Source: Puccinia triticina
Lineage: Eukaryota > Basidiomycota > Pucciniomycetes > Pucciniales > Pucciniaceae
NCBI RefSeq assembly: GCF_026914185.1
Contig: NC_070560.1
Coordinates: 1,152,001 to 1,216,000, forward strand
DNA: 64,000 bases
Direction of reading: 5' to 3'
Shown here: piece by piece, positions 34,101-44,126 of the stretch
How positions within the stretch are numbered: position 1 is the first letter of the stretch
Layout: every line of letters starts with the position of its first letter
Program-made: the position numbers and the translations under genes
The notes under the pieces: generated by a model
What the model was told of the DNA's origin: nothing
The model's database searches: none
Seen by the model: only the letters and a program-made list of their open reading frames with translations

Positions 34101-35611
34101 CATGTTTAAATATGTTATAAATAACTTTTTCTATGACCTACACACTACCAAATATCCTTAAAGACTCAACACTGGTTGGAAAAAATTAACTAACAAATCA
34201 ATGAGCCTCATCAGGCCAATTGTCTGACAAAGTGATTGTGTTTCCAACAACACCATTGCATAGTATTAGATAGCACCAGACAAAGAAATCATCCATTGTC
34301 AGGATTTTGAAAAAGAAAACGGAAAACAGTTGCCTGAAAACCACCTTATCATCTAGTGAAGCAAGAAAACATGCAACCATTCCAGACTCAGAGGACAATT
34401 TGTATTGGCAAGCTGTCTTTTGCAACCAACTGTTGAGGGTAACTAAGGTGACACAAGACTAATAGATATTTGACGAGGTGTCAAGGACAAAGTCTGAGCA
34501 CGGTGAGTCAAAGTAAAATCATCATTCAGTGAGGAAGGATAACAGTAAAGAGAACAACTAGACTTATACATGTATAATATAGGCTAAGTTGTGCGTGTAT
34601 AGGTTAGAAGCATACTACATAAGGAAATGCTAATATACTATCTCAACACCAACTTCAAGGCATTCTCCCAACATGATGAACCTTTGTGATGGGAACAAAA
34701 GCTTAAAGCATTATGGCCTAGAAATTTTCAAAAACTACATCATTCCTATCTTGCTGCTAGAAGCATTTTCCACAGCTTCTCAATCTTCAGCAATCCTTGT
34801 GGACAGGGCCATTAACGGTTTTCCTTTTGTCCTTCATGGCACCACATGCAAATTTGCAAAAACATGTCATGCCTGTCTTGCACGAAATTGTGACACACAT
34901 CCATGGGCCAGGACCTGACAAAAGCAAATTCATGGATTTAATACTTGCATCTAAATACCTGAAGAATTGTGCAATCAGATCTATGCGGAGCTTGAACTGC
35001 ATTAAGAAGCCACAAGGTGTTTATTTTGAGTGTGGGGGATAGTGGCTAAGAGTACTAATAGTGTTATATATGATACAAAAAAAAAAAAAAAAATCAAATC
35101 AGCTGGAAGAATTGATAGAGATCATTGGTTTTAAATTTTATCCTAACCCAGGTTACTACTTATTTTGCTGAGCCCTGCAATTGCTGTTCAAAACCTGTCA
35201 AGGTTGGATAAGCTTCAATGAATTCTGTGTCTTTGGGCGAGTATGAACACAAAGTGTTGTGAAGCACGTAGGAGCACGTCAATTGTGAGTGCACGATATC
35301 CAGGTTTAAAGAGGTTTAAAGGTACATATGTATTTATTTAAATATCTACATATGATCTTGATTTTTTTCAAGTGCAGTTTGGTTTTGTATCCCTTTTGAG
35401 AGCTTTTGATCAGTTGTTTAAGAATCTACATCAAGGTTTACCATGGGGGATGGTGACAGTTGTGTGGACAGCTCCCTTTCACAGGGTCGAGAGAGAGAGA
35501 TGATCGGTGCTTATGTAATCCTGGCATATATGCATTCCACACAGCAATTTGTGCCCTGCTCGACACCCGAGAACACCAGCCGAGCGAGCCCCACCAGGCC
35601 CCACCACCAGG
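34101..35611. other. Intergenic, AT-rich
   Basis: No supported gene apart from a weak coding remnant at 34673-35042. A poly-A run sits near 35078-35092. The 3' part (35440-35611) becomes GC-rich toward the cyclin gene and may hold its promoter and 5' UTR. Confidence 0.4.
34673..35042 (+). pseudogene. Possible decayed coding fragment, unknown family
   Basis: Two overlapping plus-strand frames look protein-like by composition (one has ANLQKHVMPVLHEIVTHIHG and FMDLILASKYLKNC) but neither has a plausible start, and they would need a frameshift to join. It may be a transposon remnant, but no family is recognised. Confidence 0.2.
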
Positions 35612-38600
35612 ATGACTCGGCCACTGGCTTCCTCAAGCGTATCATCAGCCGCACCAGCCGCGAGGCCGCCGGGCAGGGCCAGGTTCCGGGCGAGTCCATC
35701 GAACCGCCGGATGGGCATCCGGGCCGAGGCTGCCCAGGAGCTCATCGCCGAGACCACCAGCCAGCACCAGCAGCCGAGCCCGCCGCTGGTGCTCGTCAGT
35801 CTGATCGCCATCCAGTCGATCTGGTCCCCCTCGGCCGACTTGCACCACCCGCCGGCCGCCGACCAGCTGCTCGGCTTCCTCCACCAGATCATCCGCCGCT
35901 CACGAACCAACCCCAACACGCTCAAGCTGGCCCTCTTCTACATCCACCAGGCACGCAGACCACTCCGACAGCACATCTCCGCGACCACTACTAACCACTC
36001 TGCCACCAACGATCCAGTCCTCTCGGGTCGCAAGATGTTCCTGGCCGCACTGATGGTCGCCAGCAAGTATCTGCTCGACCGGAACTACTCCAACCGGGCC
36101 TGTCAGCAGTCTCCTTCTCCCTCGGTCTGCTTCCAGTACAGGCAAGGCACTGACACATCTCTATCCGACTCCCCAGGGGCCAAGATTGCCGGACTGCCGG
36201 TCGAGGAAATCAACACCAACGAGCGGGTGTTTCTGGTCCTGATCGACTACCGCAGCCACCTCGATCTGGACGAGTTCGAAGTTTGTAAGCCAAATCGACT
36301 GCGGTCTTACTAAGATCTGCCGTCCTGACTAACCTCATCAATCAATCCGCTCCGCCAGGGTCGGTTCGATTGCAGAAGCTGATGAGGGAGAAGCGGATCG
36401 GCGCAGATCGATCGGAGCCGGACCACCACCAGCCCAGCTCGACGGTCTCCTCCAGCTCACACTCCTCTCCGCAGCGGACCAGCTCCTCAAGACCCCTCAG
36501 CGCCCACCACTCGCCCCCCAAGCCCAGCAGCAACACCCCCTCGCTCAAGCTCGGCTCCCCCAGCAAGCCCCTCCTCCGCCGGCCCACCCTCGATCTCCAC
36601 ACGCCCATCCGCCAGCAGGCCCCGCGCTCGGATACCCGCAACGGCCCGGCAACCGCGCCTCCCCGGATCACCCAGCAGAGAACCGGCGAGGATCCGAGCA
36701 GAACCCGCCAGGGCTCATCCGACCTCACCACGCCCATCCGGCAGCAACACGCCCTCCCGCCGGCACTCGCGCAGGCCATCCCGGCCACCGCCCCGGCCCA
36801 CCTCAAGCCATCCGGGCCATCAGTCTGCGAACCGGCCTCGACGCCCCTCCGTCGGAGCACCGCCCCCGCCCGCCAAAGCAGCACGCCTGCCCGCCAGAGC
36901 AGCACCCCGGCTCGGCAGACCAGCACCCCTGTCCGCCAGAGCACTGCCCAAAGCTCAGAATACTGCAGCACCCCCATCCGACAGCAACAACCACTCTCCT
37001 CTCATCCCGAGCAACCGCCATCCACCACCCACCAACTGGCTCCGTCTACCCTGAGGGCTGAACTCGCCACCACCCCAGCACGGGAACGGATGACCCCAAT
37101 CCTATCCAGGCCGCCCCTCTCCAACGCCCGTCCAGATCTGAGCATCAAGCAAGCTGTCTATGGCACCCCTGCCATCTCCCACCTCGGCTCGAGCAATCCG
37201 CCCCTCGCCCTGTCCCCATCACTCCGCGCACATCGAGAGCCCTCCCTAGCAGGCACTTCGAGCTCGCTGAGGCGTAGAGAGTCAATAGCCAGCGCCAAGT
37301 CTTACGCCCCTCCAACGACCACCCTCCCCAAGAGGTCGGCCACCACGCTCGAGCACATCACTGCTGCCGACGTCATCAAAGCTGAACAGGACTTGATGGA
37401 GAAAGTGGCGCAGGAGAAAGCCCTTTTGGCCCAGGAACAGGAAGGACGTCGCCCGACTCCTTCATCATCAACCGTTTCCGCCAAGTCTTCTGATCATCAG
37501 CATCAACAGAAACGGATCGACCAGCAGCTTGGGCATGAACGCAGGATGAGAGACGAGGAGAAGAAGGAGCATCTTCGCCGATTGGTGGCCGAGCAGCAGA
37601 AGAAGAAGAAGCATCCACTCCCACCGGCACTAGAGCTCGGCCCGGAGCGCTGGGCCCGGTCGGCGTCGATCGTCTCGAGCCTCGATCGACCCCGGGATCA
37701 GGATCATCCGTCGTATCCCCGACGGGCCGAGCCCAGCCAGCTCGTTGATCGGTCCTTCGAGCGTGATGAGCATCTGGGAGAACAGGACGACTCGTCAAGC
37801 GACAGCGAGCAGAGCAGCTGCTCGGAGGACCAGCTGTCGGATGGGCTCGGGTACCAGGCTAGGACTAGTGGCGAGATCTCGCTCGTCCAGAACCGGCTCT
37901 ACGGCCTCCCTGCCCGCGAAGAAGATCCGGCCATCACCGATTACCGACACCCCAGCCTGCTTCCGCCGAGAATCAAGCCCCCGCTTTCCGGGGATGCTAG
38001 ATATCCCTTCTTCGATCATGGCCAGAAAGCCGGTGCTTCTGAGGATCCCCAGAGCCAGCCCGGATTCCTGCCCAAAACCTTCGAGCGGATCAGGTTCGCT
38101 AGCCATGACATCGAGCCTCGGGACAGCAGCCGCTCACTGCTGTCCGCACACGCGTCCGGCAGCCACACCCAGCCCCGATCGGCCATGATGGGTAGCATCC
38201 CCCGCGGACTGGCTACACCCAGCTCGAGCGGGATGGCCGGGTACAGCGGCTACCACCGCCCCCCGCCGACCTATCGCGGCGCCACCCCGCCCCTCGTCTC
38301 CGCCCGTCCTTTCCAGGATCCCCACCACCTCCATGCCCACCATCACCAGCACCAACAGGCCCTGTCGACCGCCACTCGGACTCCCAGCTTGCATCCCCAC
38401 TCCGACCGTCGAACCGAGCCCCCCGCCTCTAGACCGCCCCCCGCACTCTACAACCGCCCGTCCCCCGCAAGACACGACGACCTGCCCTCCGGCTTCCCCA
38501 GCGCCTCCAGGCGCCCCTCCATCCTCGCTCACCCCACCCAGAGCCGCGCCTTCTCCGACCCAGACCGCCGCCCTCTCCCGCTCTCGTCCCTCCGCTCATC

Positions 38601-38832
38601 CGACCCCCGCTCCTCCGATTTCCGCGCCTCCGACATCCGCTCCTCCGTCGCCGCACAGCACCCCCGCCCGCCCTCCGCCGCCTCCTCCTCCGCATCCTCG
38701 TCCTCCCGCTACCACTCCTTGGACCTCCCTTACTACCCTCTCGCCCACCACCACCTCCATCCCCATCTCATGCACCCTTCTTATCACGGGCTCGGCTCGC
38801 TCGGCCATCTCGCTGCTAAACCCGTCTATTAA
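35612..38832 (+). CDS. Pho85-type (PCL-like) cyclin with long disordered C-terminal tail
   Basis: Three exons: 35612-36101, 36177-36284 and 36359-38832 (3,072 nt, 1,023 aa), phases close with introns of 75 and 74 bp. Residues about 60-215 form a cyclin box of the Pho85-cyclin type, with LVSLIAIQSIWSPS, GRKMFLAALMVASKYLLDR, NYSNRAWAKIAGLP and NERVFLVLIDYRSHL. Such cyclins activate a Pho85/CDK5-like kinase in nutrient, morphogenesis or cell-cycle control. The following 800 residues are Ser/Pro/Gln/His-rich and disordered, with five STPARQ/STPVRQ-like repeats (S/T-P phosphorylation sites), a short coiled coil around EQDLMEKVAQEKALLAQEQ, and His-rich and Ser/Pro-rich stretches. The start ATG at 35612 is chosen because upstream sequence has no in-frame ATG before the cyclin box. 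The high GC content continues through the tail. Confidence 0.85.
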
Positions 38833-39335
38833 CTCTGCCCCCCGCCCCCCACTCCTTCTTGTCTTTCTTTATCCTTCCATCCCCTCCCACTCCTATCGCT
38901 CGTTGTCTTCTCGTAATCACGTCTTCTGCTCTCTTATATCCCTTGCTTGGTCTAGTTTCCTCCGATCCACAAACACCTTTAAATATATATAAAAATATGC
39001 TGACACTGTTTTCCATTTCTTCTTGCTTGGGCTTGTGCTAGTTATGTCTGTATTTGATTATATATAAACGCGCTACATCCTTATATATATATGTATAATA
39101 TTCTCTGGACTACATACACATCACATTTCATTATATACATTGTTTTTTGTTCTTTTTATTTTTGAGGTGGGTGTGTAGGAGCGCCTACAGTTGCGGACTG
39201 ATTGCTTTTGTTCACAGTGTTTTTGGTGATGGTGACAGAAAATCAATCAATTCAAATGAACACAAGAAGAGAATTCTTCTTTCTTTTGGAGTTTCTTTAT
39301 TTAGCTGCTTCTATTTCTTCCACTTAGTGATGCTT
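38833..39335. other. 3' flank of cyclin gene, no gene
   Basis: Pyrimidine-rich then AT-rich (TATATATA near 39055-39120), consistent with a 3' UTR and terminator region. No coding evidence. Confidence 0.45.
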
Positions 39336-39454
39336 TTATGGTGTTCAACATTGCAATTGTTTGAATAAGAGCATACAGTAAATTTTGGCTGGGAACATGT
39401 CAATGTGCATAAGCTTAGTCATGTAAAAAATCTTATGCAGTTTTGAACACCACA
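39336..39454. repeat. 119-bp TATGGTGTTC MITE, shortened copy
   Basis: Ends TATGGTGTTCAA and TTTTGAACACCACA are inverted. The interior AATTTTGGCTGGGA...GTCAATGTGCATAA matches the 161-bp family at 2744-2904, so this is a deleted or recombinant copy. Confidence 0.65.
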
Positions 39455-39743
39455 AAGTATAACTACTAAATGTATATATTTATATATAGATACAAGGAAA
39501 GCCCTCGATTTTGGGGTTCCAGGGGTGTGAGAGTCACAAAGGTTTGAAAATTACAGGTTGTGACAGGTGTTATGGTCAGGAAATAGCGAGAAAGACAGAG
39601 ACTGAGGTCTGGGGTTTGAAATTCTGTTGTTCTAGATCCTAAGATGGTATGTTGTGTGAGATTGTAGACCAAGGAGGGCAGCATTGAATTTGATCTCACA
39701 AAGTAATGAGAAAGATACTGTTGTAGAGACTGTAAAATGAAGA

Positions 39744-39815
39744 TGTGTCTGGTGAGAGTCGAACTCACAACCTCAGCTATGCTGAGACACATACTAGAGT
39801 GCTGCCTTTACCAAC
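39744..39815 (-). pseudogene. 3' part of a split tRNA-like sequence
   Basis: Minus strand: D-loop remainder GTTGGTAAAGGC, anticodon region, a perfect 5-bp hairpin TCAGC-ATA-GCTGA, a perfect T arm (GTGAG-TTCGACT-CTCAC, a B-box match), then CAGACAC, the 3' side of the acceptor stem, and A at the discriminator position. The 5' part (A box) lies at 44113-44126, beyond the mariner element and a MITE. The anticodon arm pairs poorly, so the isotype is uncertain and it could be a tRNA-derived SINE head instead of a tRNA gene. Confidence 0.6.
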
Positions 39816-39817
39816 TA

Positions 39818-40143
39818 CAGCTAGCCCAGAAGAGCTTGCGACTTTGACCGCGAGCTCCGCAAGTTTGTGCCGCAGCGGCGAAAGTTTTGCGCAGCTGCAG
39901 AGGCCCGTGCTTGGGGAATCCCCGGGGAGCCCGCAGGTACATAGCGCCACCGATCCCCTGCCACCCACCCCCATCACCGCCGTCGCATCCACCACCATCC
40001 AGCCACCACCGCCGTTGAATCCACCACCGCCGTCGAATCCACCTCAGCCATCGAATCCACCACAGCCGTCGAATCCACCACAGCCGTCGAATCCACCACA
40101 GCCGTCGAATCCACCACAGCCGTCGAATCCACCACAGCCGTGA
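39818..40143 (+). repeat. Left terminal inverted repeat with 18-bp tandem array
   Basis: The outer 190 bp are near-identical to the inverse of the right end. The inner part holds about eight units of CCACCACAGCCGTCGAAT (40006-40143). A GTAAGT donor-like site follows at 40163 and an acceptor CTTCAAG lies just before the transposase ATG, so the TIR may serve as promoter and non-coding first exon. The in-phase Pro-rich frame across it ends at TGA (40141-40143). Confidence 0.85.
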
Positions 40144-40248
40144 ATCAAGGACGTTTGAAACTGTAAGTTCTTTCTCATATCATCCCATATCTCATCTTAC
40201 CCTCAATGAGCACTGCAATCTGACAATATTTACCCCCCTTCAAGAACT

Positions 40249-41367
40249 ATGTATGTCAGGTATACTGCCGCATTCAAATACATCGTCGTTTGGGCGGCCC
40301 TTGATGGACAACCCCTTGCCGATATCAATATGTCAAATGGATCCGAGGTCAGCTCCGATTCCCTCAGACGCTGGCGTAGTCTCTACGAAGCAACTCGCTC
40401 CGTTGTCAACAACTCGGAAACCTATCAAAGAAGAGGTCAACCGTTAGCCCTCAGCAAAGAAGAACGTGCATTCCTCTCGGAGTTGGTCACCAATGATCCG
40501 ACCATCTATCTTCAAGAGATCCAGCAGTCATTATTCGAACAATGTAACCTCCAAATCTCCCTACAAACTATATCAAACGAGCTTCACGGACGCCTCCACC
40601 TCAGTCAAAAAACCATGAGAAAGGTAAATGCAAATCAAGACCCAACTCAACGAGCAAAGTACGTTCTCCTGATGGCCAACTTTGACCCTGAATGGCTTGT
40701 CTTCACTGGTGGGTCATCATTTTTATCCTTTTTTCTTCTCTCTGGGTGATCCCTCCCAATCCCTTACTAACACTTCTCTTTCAAAGACGAGAGCGGGGTT
40801 TGTCTGGACGCAGTGATACGCACTCGGGGCTGGGCTCCGGTGGGCGAGAGGACCTCCCGGCTGGTTGTAACCCGAGCCACCCATTGATTCAACCTCATTC
40901 CCGCCGTGGACCTTGGCGGCCTCGTTGCAGTGATGGTGCAGCCCGAAAACGTCAGGCGCATTGATTTTGAGTGTTACTTGGAGCACGTGTTGGTGAGTCA
41001 GATATTCCTTGATCCTAACCTCAGCTTCCATCCAACACTGACCATTTGATCTTTGAAGCTTCCCAATATGAACCCATACCCAGGACCCCGAAGCATCCTA
41101 GTCATGGACAACGCCCAGATACATCACAACGGCAACATCGAACAGCTCGTCAACGACCATGGCTGTCTCCTTGTGTATCTCCCGGCCTATTCCCCCAACA
41201 AGAACCCAATCGAGAAAGCCTTCAGCGTCCTGAAGGCTTCCTTACGGCGACATGGCGTGCTTGATGGAGGTGAAAATGACAGGGAGGCCATTGAGGTATT
41301 CACCCGACTTGTCTTCACACCCGAACTTATGAGAGGCCTGTTCAAAGGCTGTGGTTACACTGAATGA
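40249..41367 (+). pseudogene. DDE_3-type transposase, DD34E, one in-frame stop
   Basis: Exons 40249-40708, 40787-40992 and 41059-41367 (975 nt, 325 codons). The N-terminal half is a helix-turn-helix-like DNA-binding region (YTAAFKYIVVWAALDGQPL, RGQPLALSKEERAFLSEL). The catalytic triad is visible: D154 in DESG, D239 in VMDNAQIHHNG, E274 in YSPNKNPIEKAF, with 34 residues between the second D and E. These are the hallmarks of the Tc1/IS630 superfamily, which cuts and pastes at TA. A single TGA at 40885-40887 (codon 187) lies between the first two catalytic residues; the sequence on both sides is otherwise conserved (RATH-stop-FNLIPAV), suggesting a recent nonsense mutation. Two GT-AG introns are intact. 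Confidence 0.88.
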
Positions 41368-41914
41368 CCGTTCGTGCTCATCTTTTCTTTTTTCGATTGA
41401 GCTCTTCTCTTGCTTTCTTTTTCAATTGTCTTCTTTCCTTCTTTTTCTTTCTTTTTCAAATGATTTCCTTTTTCTCTTTCATCTTCACCACTCTCTTTTT
41501 ATTCAGTTTCAGATAAATGTCTGTTTGTTTTACTTTCTCCTTTAACTTTCTCTTTGTATTTTAATCCTCTTCTTTCAATGACTCAAGTAAATTCAAATAC
41601 ATAATTTCAATTCACTGGAATTGCTTTCCATACACAAGATGGAGATGAGAAGTGATTACAAAATCAATAAGTATAACTTGAGTGAAATAACAAAAAAAAA
41701 AAGAACTTATGATTACACAGTAAGCAAGTGTGAGTGAGTGAAATAACTTATAATTACAAAGTAAGCGAGTGGAGTGTGAAAATAAAAACTAAAAACCAAT
41801 TGGTGATTACAAAGAGTGTGAGGATCAGAGAGAAAACAAAAAAAATGAACTTATGATTAAAAAAATAACTTATGATTACATACAATAAGTGATTCTACTT
41901 ATTGGTCGGTGATT
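41368..41914. other. Spacer between the two transposon genes
   Basis: Strong TTTC/CTTT pyrimidine tract at 41375-41570, then AT-rich repeats of ACTTATGATTACA. A perfect 20-bp direct duplication (GTGATTCTACTTATTGGTCG at 41889 and 41909) covers the 3' end of the accessory gene. It probably holds both polyadenylation regions. Confidence 0.55.
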
Positions 41915-43734
41915 CTACTTATTGGTCGCAACCCTCATCAAGTGATGGGAGTATTTCTTCACAGAGGAAGCGATCGATTGAGCCGGGCCTTCGGGAATCC
42001 CTTTGCTTGCGAGCTCTTCTGCCTTGAACCATTTGAACATGGTCCAATGGGTGATGCCAAGGGCGCTCATCCCCTCGCGGACTTTGGGCGATTCCGGGTT
42101 GACGTAGGCGAATCGGAGGAATTCTTCAATGCTGCTGTCGTCGTGGGTAGGGGTTGATGGGGATAAGGCTCGGGTTGGATGATCTGGGGTGCCGGGGATG
42201 TTCTGCCTGGTGGCCATCGAGCTTGCAGGCGCCATGTGCATTGGGTTGAAAATCATGCCGTGGGGCATTGCGACTCCAAACGAGTTTGGGAATTGGAGGG
42301 CAGCCGCCGAAACGGGAGTTGGTGGTTGCGCTGGAACTGGAGGCGGCGGCGGCGGCGGCATGTCGTCCTTGGTCTTGAATTGAAAGCTATCCGATTTTGG
42401 GGGAACCCTGAGGGTCACTTCGCCGGGGTTGTTCCTCTGTTACATGGGATCGGAGGCAGTAATGGTCAGTATAGAGAGCTTGAATAGTTAATAGTCTCGA
42501 ATAGTCTCGATAACTTACAATAGCTTTGGCCCACAGGGCGGTTCTTTTTGGGGTCATTTGGAAGAACTCGTTGGGGTTCTCAGGATTGATGAAAACCCCC
42601 GTCTCGTGACTTCCAGTGAGGTGTTGAGTGGGTTCGTGGATACAGCTGAGCTTGGTGACCAAATCGGTGAGGGTAGCCGCTGCCTGTGCACCCGCAGAGG
42701 GCCCTTCGGATGGGTCTTCCGCCGCGCTGGGACCTGTGTGCATTAATTGGAGGTGCTTATAAGCAGACTCTTTCTGAAATTTAACACAAAATGTGGTTGA
42801 TGAGCCATTCCGACTTCGTTGAGATTGAGATATATCAGAAAAAATCACGTACCTGAGCCAAGATGGTTGGATCTTTGCGGACCAAGCGGCATATGATTTG
42901 ACGGGATTCCGGAGTGCCCTCAGCAGTTAGGAGGAACTGCGTAAATGTTTCGGCCGAATCCAGTCGCTTCTTTTGGGCTGCTGCGAATGCGCGTCCATTC
43001 GGGATGATAGCATTCCAAACAATGCTGCCCTCGGATTCCAGTTCTCGGGCATATACTCCAAGACCCTTGTCTTCATCGTGTTCGATTAAGAGGATTGCGT
43101 CCGCCTTGAACCTTTCAAGATCGTAGTTGTGTGTGTCCCAGCTGAGTGTCAGCTTTCCAGGCTCTGATTCAGCCTTTTGGTACTGGGTGCCAACAGGTGC
43201 GGCTGAGGTTCGGCGTTTGCGGGAGTTGATCGGAGGTGGGCTGGGTCTGGGGACAAATAGGAGGAATTCGATTGAAATCGGAACCTCGGGGCGGCCAAAG
43301 GTGGAGACTTGACGATTGGAAGGAACCTGGCTGTGTTGTCGAGACTGAGTCGCAGTTGATTGAGAGGGAGAGGAGCCCGAATGGCTGGATTGGCTGGTGG
43401 CCGGGGAAGCTGCGAGTAAGCCAAAGAGGGATGGGTCCAGTTGCGACGCTCTTTGCTGACTTCTGATGAAGGCGTCACGGCGGCGGTTGCGCTCCGTGAC
43501 CAGTTGAGCAGTCCCATCGAACGGCAGGGGTACGTGTCGGTCCGCAGGTGGTGTCAGTGGGTGGTGGAGCCATTCGCTGTAATCGGAGGGAGAAAGGGAT
43601 CGTTCATCGTTATCCATCCTCAAGCTAGATAATTCACGGACGTTATCAGTAAGGCTTGCGTGCTCCCGATAGCATCAATGATAAACAGAAAATACTCACC
43701 TGCGTTGAATCGTTCCGATGGCCGGATGATTCAT
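41915..43734 (-). CDS. Accessory protein of the DD34E transposon, unknown function
   Basis: Four exons on the minus strand: 43734-43700, 43624-42853, 42773-42519 and 42436-41915 (1,584 nt, 527 aa). All splice sites are GT-AG and phases close. The start ATG lies just inside the right inverted repeat. Residues 12-140 are Ser/Pro/Gln-rich and disordered, with a basic RKRR patch. A middle folded region includes KLTLSWDTHNYDLERFKAD and GSIVWNAIIPNGRAFAAAQ. A Pro-rich linker leads to a helical C-terminal domain (SIEEFLRFAYV, REGMSALGITHWTMFKWF, KGIPEGPAQSI), which resembles a SAM-like or DNA-binding helical bundle. No catalytic motif is recognised. By analogy with TnpA of CACTA elements it could bind the 18-bp repeats in the ends; that is a hypothesis. 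Intact, unlike the transposase. Confidence 0.8.
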
Positions 43735-43747
43735 GATTCTGTCTGGC

Positions 43748-43997
43748 GGCTGTGGTGGATTCGATGGCTGAGGTGGATTCGACGGCGGTGGTGGATTCGA
43801 CGGCGGTGGTGGCTGGATGGTGGTGGATGCGACGGCGGTGATGGGGGTGGGTGGCAGGGGATCGGTGGCGCTATGTACCTGCGGGCTCCCCGGGGATTCC
43901 CCGAGCACGGGCCTCTGCAGCTGCGCAAAACTTTTGCCGCTGCGGCACAAACTTGCGGAGCTCGCGGTCAAAGTCGCAAGCTCTTCTGGGCTAGCTG
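43748..43997 (-). repeat. Right terminal inverted repeat
   Basis: Inverse of the left repeat but with only about four 18-bp units next to the accessory gene. Sequence identity with the left repeat is very high; a few substitutions are visible. It probably supplies the promoter of the accessory gene. Confidence 0.85.
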
Positions 43998-44000
43998 TAG

Positions 44001-44112
44001 CACAGCGGGCGATCGGATGTTGCACGCAGCCCGCAGCAACACCCAAGCCAAGGGGACCCCCTTTATGCGGGTGTGGCTGCGGGCTGCGTGCAACACCCGA
44101 TTGCCCGCTGTG
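44001..44112. mobile_element. 112-bp CACAG MITE abutting the mariner element
   Basis: Ends CACAGCGGGCGATCGG and its inverse CCGATTGCCCGCTGTG. Inner arms TGTTGCACGCAGCCCGCAGC pair almost perfectly, so it is a near-complete hairpin. The triplet TAG flanks both sides (43998-44000, 44113-44115), and this TAG includes the TA of the mariner target. CAC terminus plus 3-bp duplication fits the CACTA superfamily. Confidence 0.85.
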
Positions 44113-44126
44113 TAGGCTACAGACGC
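44113..44126 (-). pseudogene. 5' part of the split tRNA-like sequence
   Basis: Minus strand GCGTCTGTAGCCTA: seven bases that pair 6/7 with CAGACAC at 39745-39751, then TA, then the first half of the D stem (GCCT). Joined across the TA to 39815, the A box reads TAGCCTAGTTGG, a full match to the pol III A-box consensus TRGCNNAGYNGG. See 39744-39815. Confidence 0.6.

Larger units (their letters stand above)
39818..43997. mobile_element. Tc1/mariner-type (DD34E) transposon with two convergent genes
   Basis: 4,180 bp between inverted ends CAGCTAGCCCAGAAGAGCTT, each flanked by TA (39816-39817, 43998-43999), the canonical Tc1/mariner target duplication. The inverted repeats are about 325 bp (left) and 250 bp (right); the difference is mostly the number of 18-bp tandem units. 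Inside, a three-exon transposase (+, one nonsense codon) and a four-exon accessory gene (-, intact) face each other across a pyrimidine-rich spacer. Most Tc1/mariner elements carry only a transposase and short repeats, so the second gene and repeat-bearing ends are unusual. Confidence 0.9.

Noticed and set aside
39745..40143. 132-codon Pro-rich frame across the left transposon end
   Set aside because: The frame begins in the tRNA-like sequence outside the element and the SNPPQP tail is the 18-bp tandem repeat; better explained as terminal repeat DNA, possibly a 5' UTR.
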